DNA of 64,000 bases from Rubritalea squalenifaciens DSM 18772 (GTDB lineage Bacteria > Verrucomicrobiota > Verrucomicrobiia > Verrucomicrobiales > Akkermansiaceae), in contig NZ_FQYR01000003.1 in NCBI RefSeq assembly GCF_900141815.1, forward strand, positions 248,001 to 312,000, in the 5' to 3' direction. Below are positions 33,301 to 40,578 of this stretch, piece by piece. The notes below the pieces were generated by a model. That model did no database searches, was not told the DNA's origin, and was given only the letters and a program-made list of their open reading frames with translations. The stretch's first letter is position 1, and every line of letters starts with the position of its first letter. The position numbers and the translations under genes were made by a program.

Positions 33301-34108
33301 GACTGCCAGGGGCAGGGCTTATCCGGCCTTGGTGGATGAGGGAGATGGGGTTGGTGTGAAAGTATGCGCTGATGAGCGTGAAGCGGCCCGAAGTCATCTG
33401 GCTGGATGTGTGAGGCTCTTCCTCATGAGGCATGCGGATCAGGCAAAATATGTCAGCAAGAACATGCCGCTGAGCATGGAGGCTAAAATGTATATGCCTT
33501 TACTAGGAGGTAAAGGTGTCAATCAGGCAGATATTCTGAGAGCGATTGTGGAAGGGGTATTTGTGGTCAAGATACCTCGGAATCAGGCTAGTTTTGAAAA
33601 GGTAGCGGATCAAGGAAGGGGGGATCTCTACCACATGGCTGGAGAGCTCTGTGGAAAGCTGGACCAGATGATTGCGAACTATCGTAAGGTTGAGCATTTC
33701 TTGGAAGATAATCGCTCTGACCAACATCTCTCTGAGATTGTGGAAGACATGCAGGAAGAGGTTCGTTGGCTTTTGCGCGATGGATTCATGGCGCAGACGG
33801 GCTGGTTAGGTGTGCCAGCTTATGATCGATTCTTCGCTGGTATGCTTGACCGCATAGGCAAGCTGAAGTCTCAGTCATTAATGCGAGATCTGGAGAAAAT
33901 GGATCGGGTGCTCAAGTACTGGTTGCCGTGGCATGATCAATGGAAAGAGAGAGGGGATGAGCCAGCGATCATCGAACTAGGGATGGCGATCGAGCAATAC
34001 AGGCTCTCTCTCTACGCCCCACAGTTGGCCGGTCAGCAGAAGGTGAGTGAGAAGATACTTACTTCTATGTTAGAGGCCCAAGGAATCAGACCCGAGGCTC
34101 TCTCATGA
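30380..34108 (+). CDS. hrpA: ATP-dependent RNA helicase HrpA
   Basis: This is a DEAH-box RNA helicase of 1242 residues. Walker A VVGDTGSGKTTQLPK is at 41-55, TQPRRLAAASV at 72-82, DEAH at 141-144, then SATLDAGGFSEFF, VFLPGEREIRE and the motif VI region NQRKGRCGRICEGICVRLY. Helicase-associated HA2 and OB domains follow, then the long C-terminal DUF3418 region that defines HrpA rather than HrpB. In enterobacteria HrpA acts on stalled ribosomes and on fimbrial mRNA processing. The GTG start is followed by ATG alternatives (30398). The 3' end overlaps the convergent acylphosphatase gene by six bases. Confidence 0.95.
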   Translation: MKIDALMKDTTLEVSYPELPVSRLRGEILSALEGHQVVVVVGDTGSGKTTQLPKMAYEFSRKHKLKGKVGCTQPRRLAAASVSNRVSEELKVDLGRDVGYQVRFQDKTSRDTRIKFMTDGILLAETQGDIDLKQYSVLIIDEAHERSLNIDFLLGYLKNLLARRKDLKILISSATLDAGGFSEFFDGAPIVQVEGRTFPVEVEYLPQSRDEDMARHVARAVDVISRTDRSGDILVFLPGEREIRECADVLIGRNWAGTEILPLFARLGLNDQQKVFNPQGGVRRVILATNVAETSLTIPGIIYVVDTGVARVSRWSPGRQVQRLQIEKTSQASANQRKGRCGRICEGICVRLYDEEDFEGRQEFSDPEIRRSSLAGVILRMKALGLPSIEDFPFLDPPSSKHISEGYRTLREIGALDEVDELTKVGEQLSRLPVEPRLGRMLLESVKRHCFSEMLVIVSGLSVMDPKERPADKQKEADESHKKWDDESSDFLSILNLWRDLMQFKNGRKWRGNQLRKFCRQRYVNFKRVQEWDNLYHELAVLCRQTFKWHASPLDESTLQWADADAIHKSLLAGMPKQIGIYDRESRAYKGVGGKEFAIFPGSGVFGQKKPTWLLAYDMVDTTRLWARRVARLDPAWVEEVAGHLCRSRYHSAAWNKKQGAVYAKETVLCGGLKVVDGRNVHFGKIDPQAAREVFIREGLLGGGMKRKPDVLKQVDLYREEVRELEQKLRRIDGIWSEESVITFLEERLPSDLCTAKAYHRWESKHASKLECSVQDFVYEDLEALGAKYFPDTLTYAGDEYTLYYRVAPGEVDDGVTLGVHVDQLGLMPEWLPEWGVPGQLEERAFLMLKSLPKSERVACNPAAEAAQEFAELWQEREPQRSFYAEFAAFLSRRSGMAIDARMFKKSRLPEEMVMKVWVCDDEGNELAMGTEVLKLKDQLAEMMVERFEEETGAEWEMHGLKSWGCGDLPEFIETARGRAYPALVDEGDGVGVKVCADEREAARSHLAGCVRLFLMRHADQAKYVSKNMPLSMEAKMYMPLLGGKGVNQADILRAIVEGVFVVKIPRNQASFEKVADQGRGDLYHMAGELCGKLDQMIANYRKVEHFLEDNRSDQHLSEIVEDMQEEVRWLLRDGFMAQTGWLGVPAYDRFFAGMLDRIGKLKSQSLMRDLEKMDRVLKYWLPWHDQWKERGDEPAIIELGMAIEQYRLSLYAPQLAGQQKVSEKILTSMLEAQGIRPEALS

Positions 34109-34378
34109 GGCAATGGAGAAGCCTTTGACGCTCTCAAGTTCCGGGATGTCCTCAATGGTATGCTTCTTGATGTGGTGGGCTACGGAGGATTCATCGACCA
34201 GCTCGTCGATAAACTCCAAAACCTCGTCATCTTCGCCTTGAATGATTAATTCCACAGTGCCTTCCGGAAGATTTTTTACCGTGCCGATGACATCGAAGCC
34301 CAGGGCTAGCTGTTTAGTGGCGTATCGGAAACCGACTCCTTGGACTCTGCCTTCGAAAATGACCTTTTTGGATAGCAT
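34103..34378 (-). CDS. acyP: Acylphosphatase
   Basis: This small 91-residue enzyme hydrolyses acyl phosphates such as carbamoyl phosphate. The signature GRVQGVGFRYATKQLA (residues 10-25) holds the phosphate-binding loop and catalytic Arg, and NLPEGTVELIIQGED holds the catalytic Asn. The C-terminal part is more acidic than usual. It is convergent with hrpA, with ends overlapping by six bases. The protein is cytoplasmic. Confidence 0.92.
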   Translation of the reverse strand: MLSKKVIFEGRVQGVGFRYATKQLALGFDVIGTVKNLPEGTVELIIQGEDDEVLEFIDELVDESSVAHHIKKHTIEDIPELESVKGFSIAS

Positions 34379-34413
34379 GCTGCCAACATAAGCTTGCTAG
34401 GCGGGGTAATCCA

Positions 34414-34448
34414 AAACAAAAAAAGCCTGCATGCCCTGAGGCATGCAG
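34414..34448 (-). terminator. Terminator of the H1-like gene
   Basis: On the minus strand CTGCATGCC pairs with GGCATGCAG across a TCAG loop, then GC and a T-run (A-run 34418-34424 on the plus strand). Confidence 0.88.
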
Positions 34449-34483
34449 ACTGAATAGGTTAGGTAAAAGAAAAAGAGGTTGGC

Positions 34484-34759
34484 TTATGCGCCGAGACTTC
34501 TTTCGGCAGCGATCCAGTCTGACTTATCGTTTCCTGGGATGCCATTGCTGAGGCGTTCCAAGTAGATGTAGTACGCTGCTTCTTGAATAGCTTCACTGCT
34601 TGGTGCCAGAGCCTTGCTGGAAGTGCTTGTTTTCTTTGCAGCCTTCTTGGCGGTTGTCTTCTTAGCGGCTGCTTTTTTAGCTGTCTTGGTAGCAGCTTTC
34701 TTGGCTACTTTTTTCGAAGCTGTTTTTTTGGCGGTTTTCTTTGCTGCTTTTTTGGCCAT
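34484..34759 (-). CDS. Histone H1-like Lys/Ala-rich protein with DUF2934 domain
   Basis: Residues 1-45 are an almost pure Lys/Ala/Thr repeat (units such as AAKKTAKKTA), like the DNA-binding tail of eukaryotic H1 and bacterial Hc1/AlgP proteins. Residues 55-91 match the DUF2934 motif: EAIQEAAYYIYLERLSNGIP, then DKSDWIAAERSLG. The protein is small, very basic at one end and folded at the other, so it probably binds DNA non-specifically and compacts it. It has its own promoter region and terminator. Repeat-driven length changes in the tail would be expected between strains. Confidence 0.85.
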   Translation of the reverse strand: MAKKAAKKTAKKTASKKVAKKAATKTAKKAAAKKTTAKKAAKKTSTSSKALAPSSEAIQEAAYYIYLERLSNGIPGNDKSDWIAAERSLGA

Positions 34760-34943
34760 TTTTCTAGGTGGTTTTCGTGACTAGATGAAGGAGCTTAGGA
34801 GTTTGCCTAGTTTCAGCAAACGACTATCTCCCACATGCTTACGTAGCACAAAAAATGCCAACAACAGAAATAGTCAACGCGGCCTTCGGGGAGGAATTGT
34901 CACATCCATGAAAAATTCAGAACTTACTGATGTTTCCTGGACA

Positions 34944-34976
34944 GAGAAAAGCCGCATTGGACTCCAATGCGGCTTT
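34944..34976 (-). terminator. Terminator of hpf
   Basis: AAAGCCGCATTGG pairs perfectly with CCAATGCGGCTTT (34948-34960 and 34964-34976) with a three-base loop, and on the minus strand is followed by TTCTC-type U-rich sequence. Confidence 0.88.
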
Positions 34977-35006
34977 GGTCTTTTGGGAGATATTCTGGTC
35001 TAACGC

Positions 35007-35591
35007 TTAAGGTTCGATCACAGCATAGTCACCATCGCTACGTCTGTAGACGATCTGAAGTACGCCACGTCTCTCGTTCGTGTAGACGAGGAACGGACGG
35101 TCAGAGAGCTCAAGCTCCATGATGGCATCTTCCTTGGTGAGAGTCTTGAGTTTGACACTCTCGCGATGGATGATCATTGGCTCTGGATCTTCCTGAGATT
35201 CTTCAGGGAAGGTATCCAGAATGTTCATGCCGAAGATCTTCTCATCTAGATGCTTGATGGTTTGCTCTGGTTTTGGATGCTTTTTCTTGAGGAGGCGGGT
35301 CTTGTGCTTACGCATGCGGCGAGCAATCTTAGAGATTGTCTCATCGATGGCGGCGTACATGTCCGGTCCTTCTGTAGAAGCATCGATCGTGATGTGGTTC
35401 GCGCAGAAGAGGATGATTTCCGCGATGTGCCTGTTTTTCTGCACATCAAGAACGGCTCGAGCCTCAATTATTCGCGGGTAGTCTAGATGCAGACTGCCGA
35501 TTTTTTTCGTCACGAAGTCACGGATAGAATCTGTGATGGTTTCGTTACGAACGACGATAGTTACCTTTGGGTCAGCATTTGCTGTTTGCAT
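35007..35591 (-). CDS. hpf: Ribosome hibernation promoting factor, long form
   Basis: The N-terminal domain (about residues 8-105) is the RaiA/YfiA fold that occupies the tRNA and mRNA path of the 30S subunit, with a basic helix near MRKHKTRLLKKKHPK. The C-terminal domain (about 140-194) contains KLKTLTKEDAIMELELSDRP and FLVYTNERRGVLQIVYRR, typical of long-form HPF, which joins two ribosomes into inactive 100S dimers on starvation. It lies directly downstream of lptB, as hpf-like genes do in several Gram-negative lpt operons. It ends at a strong terminator. Confidence 0.93.
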   Translation of the reverse strand: MQTANADPKVTIVVRNETITDSIRDFVTKKIGSLHLDYPRIIEARAVLDVQKNRHIAEIILFCANHITIDASTEGPDMYAAIDETISKIARRMRKHKTRLLKKKHPKPEQTIKHLDEKIFGMNILDTFPEESQEDPEPMIIHRESVKLKTLTKEDAIMELELSDRPFLVYTNERRGVLQIVYRRSDGDYAVIEP

Positions 35592-35642
35592 CTTTGTTTT
35601 TCCTTTCGTTTTGGGTTTGGGTTAGAAAAGTCCGATAGAGTG

Positions 35643-36443
35643 TTAGAGTGTGAAATCCTCGCCCAGATAATGCTTTTTCGCAAGGGGATCATTTGCGATT
35701 TCTTCAGCAGTACCTTCTAGGATGACTTTACCATCATCCATGACATAGGCGTGGTCCACGATTTTAAGGGTTTCACGTACGTGGTGGTCAGTGATAAGGA
35801 TGGAGAGGCCGTCCTGGTCACGCAATTCACGTACAATGCGGTGGATGGCTTCGACGGCTTTTGGATCGACTCCAGCGAAGGGCTCATCCAGCATCAAAAG
35901 CTTGGGGTTTGAGCAAAGGCAGCGGGCGATGGTGAGACGTCTTTTCTCACCGCCAGAAAGTGTTAGCGCCTGGGACTTGCGCAGCTTGGTAATACGGAAT
36001 CTCTCCATGAGTTGCTCCGTTTTTTCTATACGCTCTTTCTTGTTGAGATCTTTCCGAGTTTCGAGCACTGCGAGCAGGTTTTCCTGCACGGTAAGTTTGC
36101 GGAAAATGGATTCCTCCTGAGGCAGGTAGCCCATGCCTAATTTGGCGCGCTTGTGCATAGGCAGGGAGGTGATGTCCTTACCGTCGAAGGTCACGACTCC
36201 AGAGTTAGGGGGAACCAGTCCAGCGATCATGTAGAAGCTGGTTGTCTTGCCGGCTCCGTTTGGACCCAGCAGTCCAACGATTTCGCCTTGGCCGACGGTC
36301 ATGCTTACGCCATCTACCACTGGACGGCCGCTGTAGACCTTCCTGAGGCCTTGGGCACCAAGAAGGAATTGGATGTCCTTGTGGCGTGATGGGGTGTCTT
36401 GACCCGCTTTAGTTGACTGTTCTTTAGAGAGTGTGTTCGGCAT
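35643..36443 (-). CDS. lptB: LPS export ABC transporter ATPase LptB
   Basis: This is the ATPase that powers lipopolysaccharide extraction from the inner membrane with LptF and LptG. Motifs are Walker A GPNGAGKTT (60-68), Q-loop YLPQEESIFRKLTVQENL (the QEESIFRKL wording is diagnostic for LptB), signature LSGGEKRR, Walker B LLMLDEPFAGVDP and H-loop ITDHHVRET. About 25 extra residues at the N-terminus (Gln/Lys/Ser-rich) precede the usual start. It sits between the lptA-like gene and hpf. Confidence 0.95.
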   Translation of the reverse strand: MPNTLSKEQSTKAGQDTPSRHKDIQFLLGAQGLRKVYSGRPVVDGVSMTVGQGEIVGLLGPNGAGKTTSFYMIAGLVPPNSGVVTFDGKDITSLPMHKRAKLGMGYLPQEESIFRKLTVQENLLAVLETRKDLNKKERIEKTEQLMERFRITKLRKSQALTLSGGEKRRLTIARCLCSNPKLLMLDEPFAGVDPKAVEAIHRIVRELRDQDGLSILITDHHVRETLKIVDHAYVMDDGKVILEGTAEEIANDPLAKKHYLGEDFTL

Positions 36444-36457
36444 TGGTTTGGGAGTGC

Positions 36458-37774
36458 CTATGGTTTCTCTGGATTGTTCTGTAAATCTTTGACGTTGGCT
36501 TTCAGTTCATGGCTGCCGTGGAAACGGATGCTCATGTTTGGATAGATGATGATGTAGCCGTCTTTGTCTGTGACTTTACCCATGTTACTGCCTTGAGTGA
36601 TAGTGGGTGATCCGCCTTTCAGGATGATCGTACCATCGCCCTTGTACACTGCTGTAGCTGCTTTGGCTGTGACTGGCTTGCCGTCAGAGTCCTTGCCTTT
36701 CACCACGACATTGCCTGTAGCGATTGCCTGCTCCACACCGTCAAATGAAGAGCCGGGGTTGAGGTCCAATGGGCCAGACTTGTCTTCAGTTTTGGGATCC
36801 TTGTTTGTTGGTTTATCGCCAGTTTGTTTGTCGGCTGGAGCTTTCTTCAGGATGATTTTTAGCTCGTCAGAACAGGTGAGTGTGTACTGAGGGTGGGTAA
36901 CCACGATGTCCTTGGAGTAGACGATGTGGCCAGCCTCGGCGTCGAAGTACATGCCATTGTCTGACTTGACTGTGACGAACTCAGTCTCCTCTTTGGGCTG
37001 GATGTCTGCGGGCTTCTCAGTGTTTTGGACCAAGAGTGCCTTTTCGCCGACTTCCTGCTGGAATTCAGCCATTGCGGAATCAACCGTTCTAGATGATTCC
37101 TGAGAGCTGCTGATGATGGAATTGGCTTTCTCATCGGCTTGTTGGATGTGTTCAGTCGCTGGGCGCGCCAGGACATCGATTTGTTCAAGCTGATTTGCCG
37201 TAAGTGGAGCTGGGAAGGTAGAGGCTGCCAGGGCGACACTGGCGGCAGCCATTTTAGAAGTTTTGGTGGTTTTAGGTGAGCTCTGCTCCTTAGTGGATGA
37301 AGTCATTTGTTTAGCCTTGTTAATGTATAACAATGTCTGGGTATTTCCTAGTAAAAAACCTTTGCGTTTTTCCCAGTTCAACACAACGCCTTGACAGGCA
37401 GCATCTAGGTTTTCTCCAGAGAGGGTCAAATTGTCTCCAGATTGAATAATGCCAGTCTGCTGATCATAGGTGACAGACTTCAGGAGGGTATTGGCCCGTA
37501 TGGAGCCATCATCATCAAAGATGGTAATGTCCACGTTGGAGCCAGCTACGGCGTGATCGGAGAGTACTTTGAGTTGCTCGGCGTGAAGGAGGGAAGCCGG
37601 CTTGTAGTCAGCCGTGTAGCGGGGCACGCGCACGTTACTCAAGATACTGCCTTGAGGTAGTATCTTGAGCGCGGGAAGTGCATCTGTGGTTTCTTCTTCT
37701 TTCTCAACATCCTCTTCAGCGTAGCAGGGCAGCAGAAGGTACAGGGATGCAGGAATGATGAGAAACTTACGCAT
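36458..37774 (-). CDS. lptA: LptA/OstA-family periplasmic protein, double-length
   Basis: A signal peptide (residues 1-19) is followed by two OstA-like stretches. The first is about residues 30-150, with LKSVTYDQQTGIIQSGDNLT and CQGVVLNWEKRKGFLLGN, somewhat LptC-like. The second is about 255-430, with MYFDAEAGHIVYSKDIVV, AIATGNVVVKGKDSDGKPVT and MSIRFHGSHELKANVKDL. A low-complexity linker between them contains an Ala-rich hydrophobic segment. At 438 residues it is more than twice an ordinary LptA. It likely forms part of the periplasmic bridge carrying LPS from LptB-driven extraction to the outer membrane. It lies 14 bases upstream of lptB. Confidence 0.8.
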   Translation of the reverse strand: MRKFLIIPASLYLLLPCYAEEDVEKEEETTDALPALKILPQGSILSNVRVPRYTADYKPASLLHAEQLKVLSDHAVAGSNVDITIFDDDGSIRANTLLKSVTYDQQTGIIQSGDNLTLSGENLDAACQGVVLNWEKRKGFLLGNTQTLLYINKAKQMTSSTKEQSSPKTTKTSKMAAASVALAASTFPAPLTANQLEQIDVLARPATEHIQQADEKANSIISSSQESSRTVDSAMAEFQQEVGEKALLVQNTEKPADIQPKEETEFVTVKSDNGMYFDAEAGHIVYSKDIVVTHPQYTLTCSDELKIILKKAPADKQTGDKPTNKDPKTEDKSGPLDLNPGSSFDGVEQAIATGNVVVKGKDSDGKPVTAKAATAVYKGDGTIILKGGSPTITQGSNMGKVTDKDGYIIIYPNMSIRFHGSHELKANVKDLQNNPEKP

Positions 37775-37794
37775 TTTGAATCTATGGGGTACTG

Positions 37795-37830
37795 TACCAA
37801 GTGTTGGTACTGATGCTAGTTGTTTCTAGC
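37795..37830 (-). repeat. Two consecutive small hairpins between kdsA and the lptA-like gene
   Basis: TACCAA-GTG-TTGGTA (37795-37809) and GCTAG-TTGTTT-CTAGC (37815-37830) lie back to back in the 88-base spacer. Neither has a T-tract. They may be RNA processing or attenuation elements that separate kdsA expression from the lpt genes. Confidence 0.4.
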
Positions 37831-37862
37831 ACGATGGACTACATTTTTTGCACAGCCAAATC

Positions 37863-38642
37863 TTAGCAATGTGCGGCTTCGTGGACGGCAATGAGACGCT
37901 TGAGAACTTCCTCGATATCCGAGAGTGGAATCTGGTTTGGTCCGTCGGAAAGTGCCTCAGCCGGGTTGGAGTGAGTTTCCATGAAGACCCCGTTGACGCC
38001 TGTCGCCACTGCTGCCTTTGCGAGCACTGGTGCAAGCACACCATCGCCACCTGTAGCGCCGCCGAGGCCGCCTGGGCGTTGTACGGAGTGAGTGGCATCA
38101 AAGATCACACGCAGGCCTTCTTCTCTCATCCAGTAGAGGGAGCGCATGTCTGCCACGAGGTTGTTGTAGCCGAAGGTGGTACCGCGTTCGGTGATGTAGA
38201 AATCTTCGCAGCCGAAGGAGCGGAGTTTGTTGCCGATATTGACGGTGTCCCAAGGAGCGAGGAACTGGCCTTTCTTCACGTTTACCGAACGGCCAGTCTT
38301 AGCGCAGGCTTCGATGAGGTCTGTTTGACGGCAGAGGAAAGCAGGAACCTGAAGGAGGTCGATGTTTTCAGCGGCAATTTCAGCTTCAGCCGGGTTGTGA
38401 ATGTCTGTGGTGACAGGAACTCCAAGTTCTTTGGAGATCTCTCCGAGAATGCGGGTACCTTCTTTGACGCCTGGGCCGCGGAATGCGTCGCCAGATGTGC
38501 GGTTCGCCTTGTCGTAGGAGGCTTTGAAGTACCACTTGATGTCGAGACGGTCTGCGATTTCCTTGATGGAGCGAGCCATGTCCCAGGCGAACTGTTCGTT
38601 TTCGAGTCCGCAAGGGCCAAGGATGAAGAATGGTTGTTCCAT
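37863..38642 (-). CDS. kdsA: 3-deoxy-8-phosphooctulonate (KDO-8-P) synthase
   Basis: The enzyme condenses phosphoenolpyruvate with arabinose 5-phosphate to make KDO 8-phosphate for the LPS inner core. Motifs are FILGPCGLEN near the start, YFKASYDKANRTS, GVPVTTDIHN, VPAFLCRQTDL, NVKKGQFLAPWD and FDATHSVQRPGG. Cys11 (GPCG) and the His and Asp residues fit a metal-dependent class. The length of 259 residues is slightly short but complete. Its position upstream of the lptA-like gene and lptB joins LPS synthesis with export. Confidence 0.95.
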   Translation of the reverse strand: MEQPFFILGPCGLENEQFAWDMARSIKEIADRLDIKWYFKASYDKANRTSGDAFRGPGVKEGTRILGEISKELGVPVTTDIHNPAEAEIAAENIDLLQVPAFLCRQTDLIEACAKTGRSVNVKKGQFLAPWDTVNIGNKLRSFGCEDFYITERGTTFGYNNLVADMRSLYWMREEGLRVIFDATHSVQRPGGLGGATGGDGVLAPVLAKAAVATGVNGVFMETHSNPAEALSDGPNQIPLSDIEEVLKRLIAVHEAAHC

Positions 38643-38674
38643 AGTACTAATATTCGGTATTGGTGAAAGTCAGG

Positions 38675-38941
38675 TTAGCCAAGGTTTTCGGCTGTGGCGT
38701 AGAGTGAACGGATGTTGACCAGCGCCTTGTCTAGTAACTGGTTTTCCTGCTCGGTAAGATTTCCTTGGGTCTTTTCGTGAAGCATTTCCAAGGAATCAAG
38801 AACCGTCTTGGCGGCTTTGAGGTTCACGGAGCGCTCACCCGTAGCAGGGTTAGGTAGCTGGCCAAGGAAGAGGCCAGCATTCTGAGCTTGGAGGAAAATG
38901 AAGTCGGTGAAGCGTTGGTCAGCTTGTGGAGTATCGGACAT
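38675..38941 (-). CDS. DUF1844 family protein
   Basis: An 88-residue helical protein with the DUF1844 pattern: FTDFIFLQAQNAGLFLGQLP, then NLKAAKTVLDSLEMLHEKTQ, then NQLLDKALVNIRSLY. Function unknown; the family is widespread in Planctomycetota, Verrucomicrobiota and Acidobacteriota and often lies among housekeeping genes. No signal peptide. It is probably co-transcribed with kdsA, 32 bases downstream. Confidence 0.85.
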   Translation of the reverse strand: MSDTPQADQRFTDFIFLQAQNAGLFLGQLPNPATGERSVNLKAAKTVLDSLEMLHEKTQGNLTEQENQLLDKALVNIRSLYATAENLG

Positions 38942-38966
38942 AGGATGATAAATCGCACTATGGAGA

Positions 38967-39281
38967 TTATTCCGGGCGTGGACAAGCGCGGTGATCCTCT
39001 TTTTTCAGCCATCCTTCGATAAAGAATGGAACGATGGGGACGAGGGAAGTGAGGAAGATCAGGAAGGCTGTTTTGATGGTCCAGCCCGCTTTTTCCATGG
39101 CTTGGTAAAGGGCCATACAATAGACGCAAAAAAGAACCCCGTGGATCATGCCTGGGACGCGGATGGCGGAATCATCACCCATCATTCGCTTCAGATAGAT
39201 GGAGCAAAAGAGTAGGTAAATGAAGGAGAGAGCCTCGAGAATACTGATGATGCGGAGTCTGCCGATAGGTGAATTCAACAT
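38967..39281 (-). CDS. DUF3817 small integral membrane protein
   Basis: This 104-residue protein has three hydrophobic helices: ILEALSFIYLLFCSIYL, MIHGVLFCVYCMALYQA, and TAFLIFLTSLVPIVPFFI. The early Glu in LEAxSF and the G-x-x-H-G motif (PGMIHG) are the DUF3817 hallmarks. The family's function is unknown. The start lies close to the preceding lipoprotein gene (6-base gap), so the two are probably in one transcript. Confidence 0.85.
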   Translation of the reverse strand: MLNSPIGRLRIISILEALSFIYLLFCSIYLKRMMGDDSAIRVPGMIHGVLFCVYCMALYQAMEKAGWTIKTAFLIFLTSLVPIVPFFIEGWLKKEDHRACPRPE

Positions 39282-39287
39282 GGTGTC

Positions 39288-39782
39288 TTAGATGTGTGTA
39301 AGTTGCTTGTCTGGGAATTGGGCAGAATGTGCAGCCATTTGGTCATATGGCAAGAAGATGATGACAGAACCAGGCGTGTGACCTGGGGCAAAGTGGTACT
39401 CGTAACGGTTTATCTTCACCGTGCTGTTTTCTTCCTTGGTCTCCGGGCTAATCTGGAAGGTGGCCAGTAGGAATCCCTCATGATTGCGGATCTCATAGAA
39501 ATAGTGAGAACCCGCAGTGAGTTTACGAGTTGCCAGCTCTTTGGGGACATGGACGGTTTTTACCAGTGCGAGGTCAAAATCCTGATAGCGAGCCACCATG
39601 TTGCCATTGAGGGTGTACTCACGGCCATACTTGGCTGGGACGACAGTCGCGTGCTCATCGACCTCATGGTAGAGGGTTTGTATCTTGGAGGGGTCTACTG
39701 AAGTGATTCTCCATGAGCAGCTGGCCAGACTCAGAGTGAGACTGGCTAAAGCTAGGCAGGGCCATGTGCTGAGTTCCCTCAT
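39288..39782 (-). CDS. Putative lipoprotein of unknown function
   Basis: The signal ends in lipobox LASC (Cys22), so the mature 143-residue protein is probably membrane-anchored. The mature part looks beta-rich (YTLNGNMVARYQDFDLALVK, HYFYEIRNHEGFLLATFQI) and contains no catalytic pattern that I recognise. It lies between the inositol monophosphatase-family gene and the DUF3817 gene on the same strand. Confidence 0.7.
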   Translation of the reverse strand: MRELSTWPCLALASLTLSLASCSWRITSVDPSKIQTLYHEVDEHATVVPAKYGREYTLNGNMVARYQDFDLALVKTVHVPKELATRKLTAGSHYFYEIRNHEGFLLATFQISPETKEENSTVKINRYEYHFAPGHTPGSVIIFLPYDQMAAHSAQFPDKQLTHI

Positions 39783-39794
39783 GCAGGATCTTGA

Positions 39795-40544
39795 TCAGAG
39801 TATCTCGTCGATAGGTATTTTGCCATTGCTGGCCACGATGGACCAGACATCGGACTCGCCTTCCTTAGGACTGAGTTGTGTAGTGCCGCCCGCAGCTTCC
39901 AGCAGGAGCTGGCCTGCTGCGATGTCCCAGAGGGAGATGCGGGATTCCACATAGGCGTCGAGACGACCACAGGCGATGTAGGCCATGCCGAGAGCGGCAG
40001 AACCCATCATGCGCATTTTGCGGGCTCTGAGAGAAGCACGCTTGAAGCGCTCAAGGCCTGTCTCCAATGCTTCCTCGGTTTTGCCACAGCCGACAAAGAG
40101 GATGGACTCCTCAAGCTTGGTGCGAGGAGAAATTGAGATCTCCCGACCATTGAGATACGGTTTGCCGCCTTTTTCCACAGTCCACAGCTCGTCCATGGAT
40201 GGATCATAGATCACTCCCAGGATGAGATCTTCCTTGTGACGTAGTGCGATGGAGACACAGTAGTGAGGGATTCCGTAGTAGAAATTGACGGTGCCGTCGA
40301 TGGGGTCGACAATCCACTGGTAGTCAGAGTCCTGATTACCGGCAAGACCTTCCTCGCCATAGATCGCGTGATCCGGGAAAGAGTCGAGCAGGATGCGGGT
40401 GATCAGATCCTGTGACTCTTTGTCGAGGGCGATCTTGAGGTCGTGATGGAGAGCTTCGTCCACCTCGATGGTGGTCTCGAAGTTTTCTCTGAGCAGGGCA
40501 CCTGCTTGGCGGGCTGCTTGTTCGGCGGCTTCCAGGAAATTCAT
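39795..40544 (-). CDS. suhB: Inositol monophosphatase family protein
   Basis: The start is set at the ATG at 40544 (MNFLEAAEQAARQAGALL); upstream codons in the same frame only shadow metG. The Mg-dependent phosphatase motifs are present: IYGEEGLAG, then WIVDPIDGTVNFYYGIPHY with the Asp-Pro-Ile-Asp-Gly-Thr core, and RISLWDIAAGQLLLEAAGG near the C-terminus. The 249 residues are close to SuhB/IMPase length. The likely substrate is myo-inositol 1-phosphate or a related sugar phosphate (CysQ- or HisN-like use cannot be excluded). It follows metG by 34 bases. Confidence 0.9.
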   Translation of the reverse strand: MNFLEAAEQAARQAGALLRENFETTIEVDEALHHDLKIALDKESQDLITRILLDSFPDHAIYGEEGLAGNQDSDYQWIVDPIDGTVNFYYGIPHYCVSIALRHKEDLILGVIYDPSMDELWTVEKGGKPYLNGREISISPRTKLEESILFVGCGKTEEALETGLERFKRASLRARKMRMMGSAALGMAYIACGRLDAYVESRISLWDIAAGQLLLEAAGGTTQLSPKEGESDVWSIVASNGKIPIDEIL

Positions 40545-40578
40545 GTGTCTCGTTTTGTGTAGTTCGAAGGGTGAGTGA

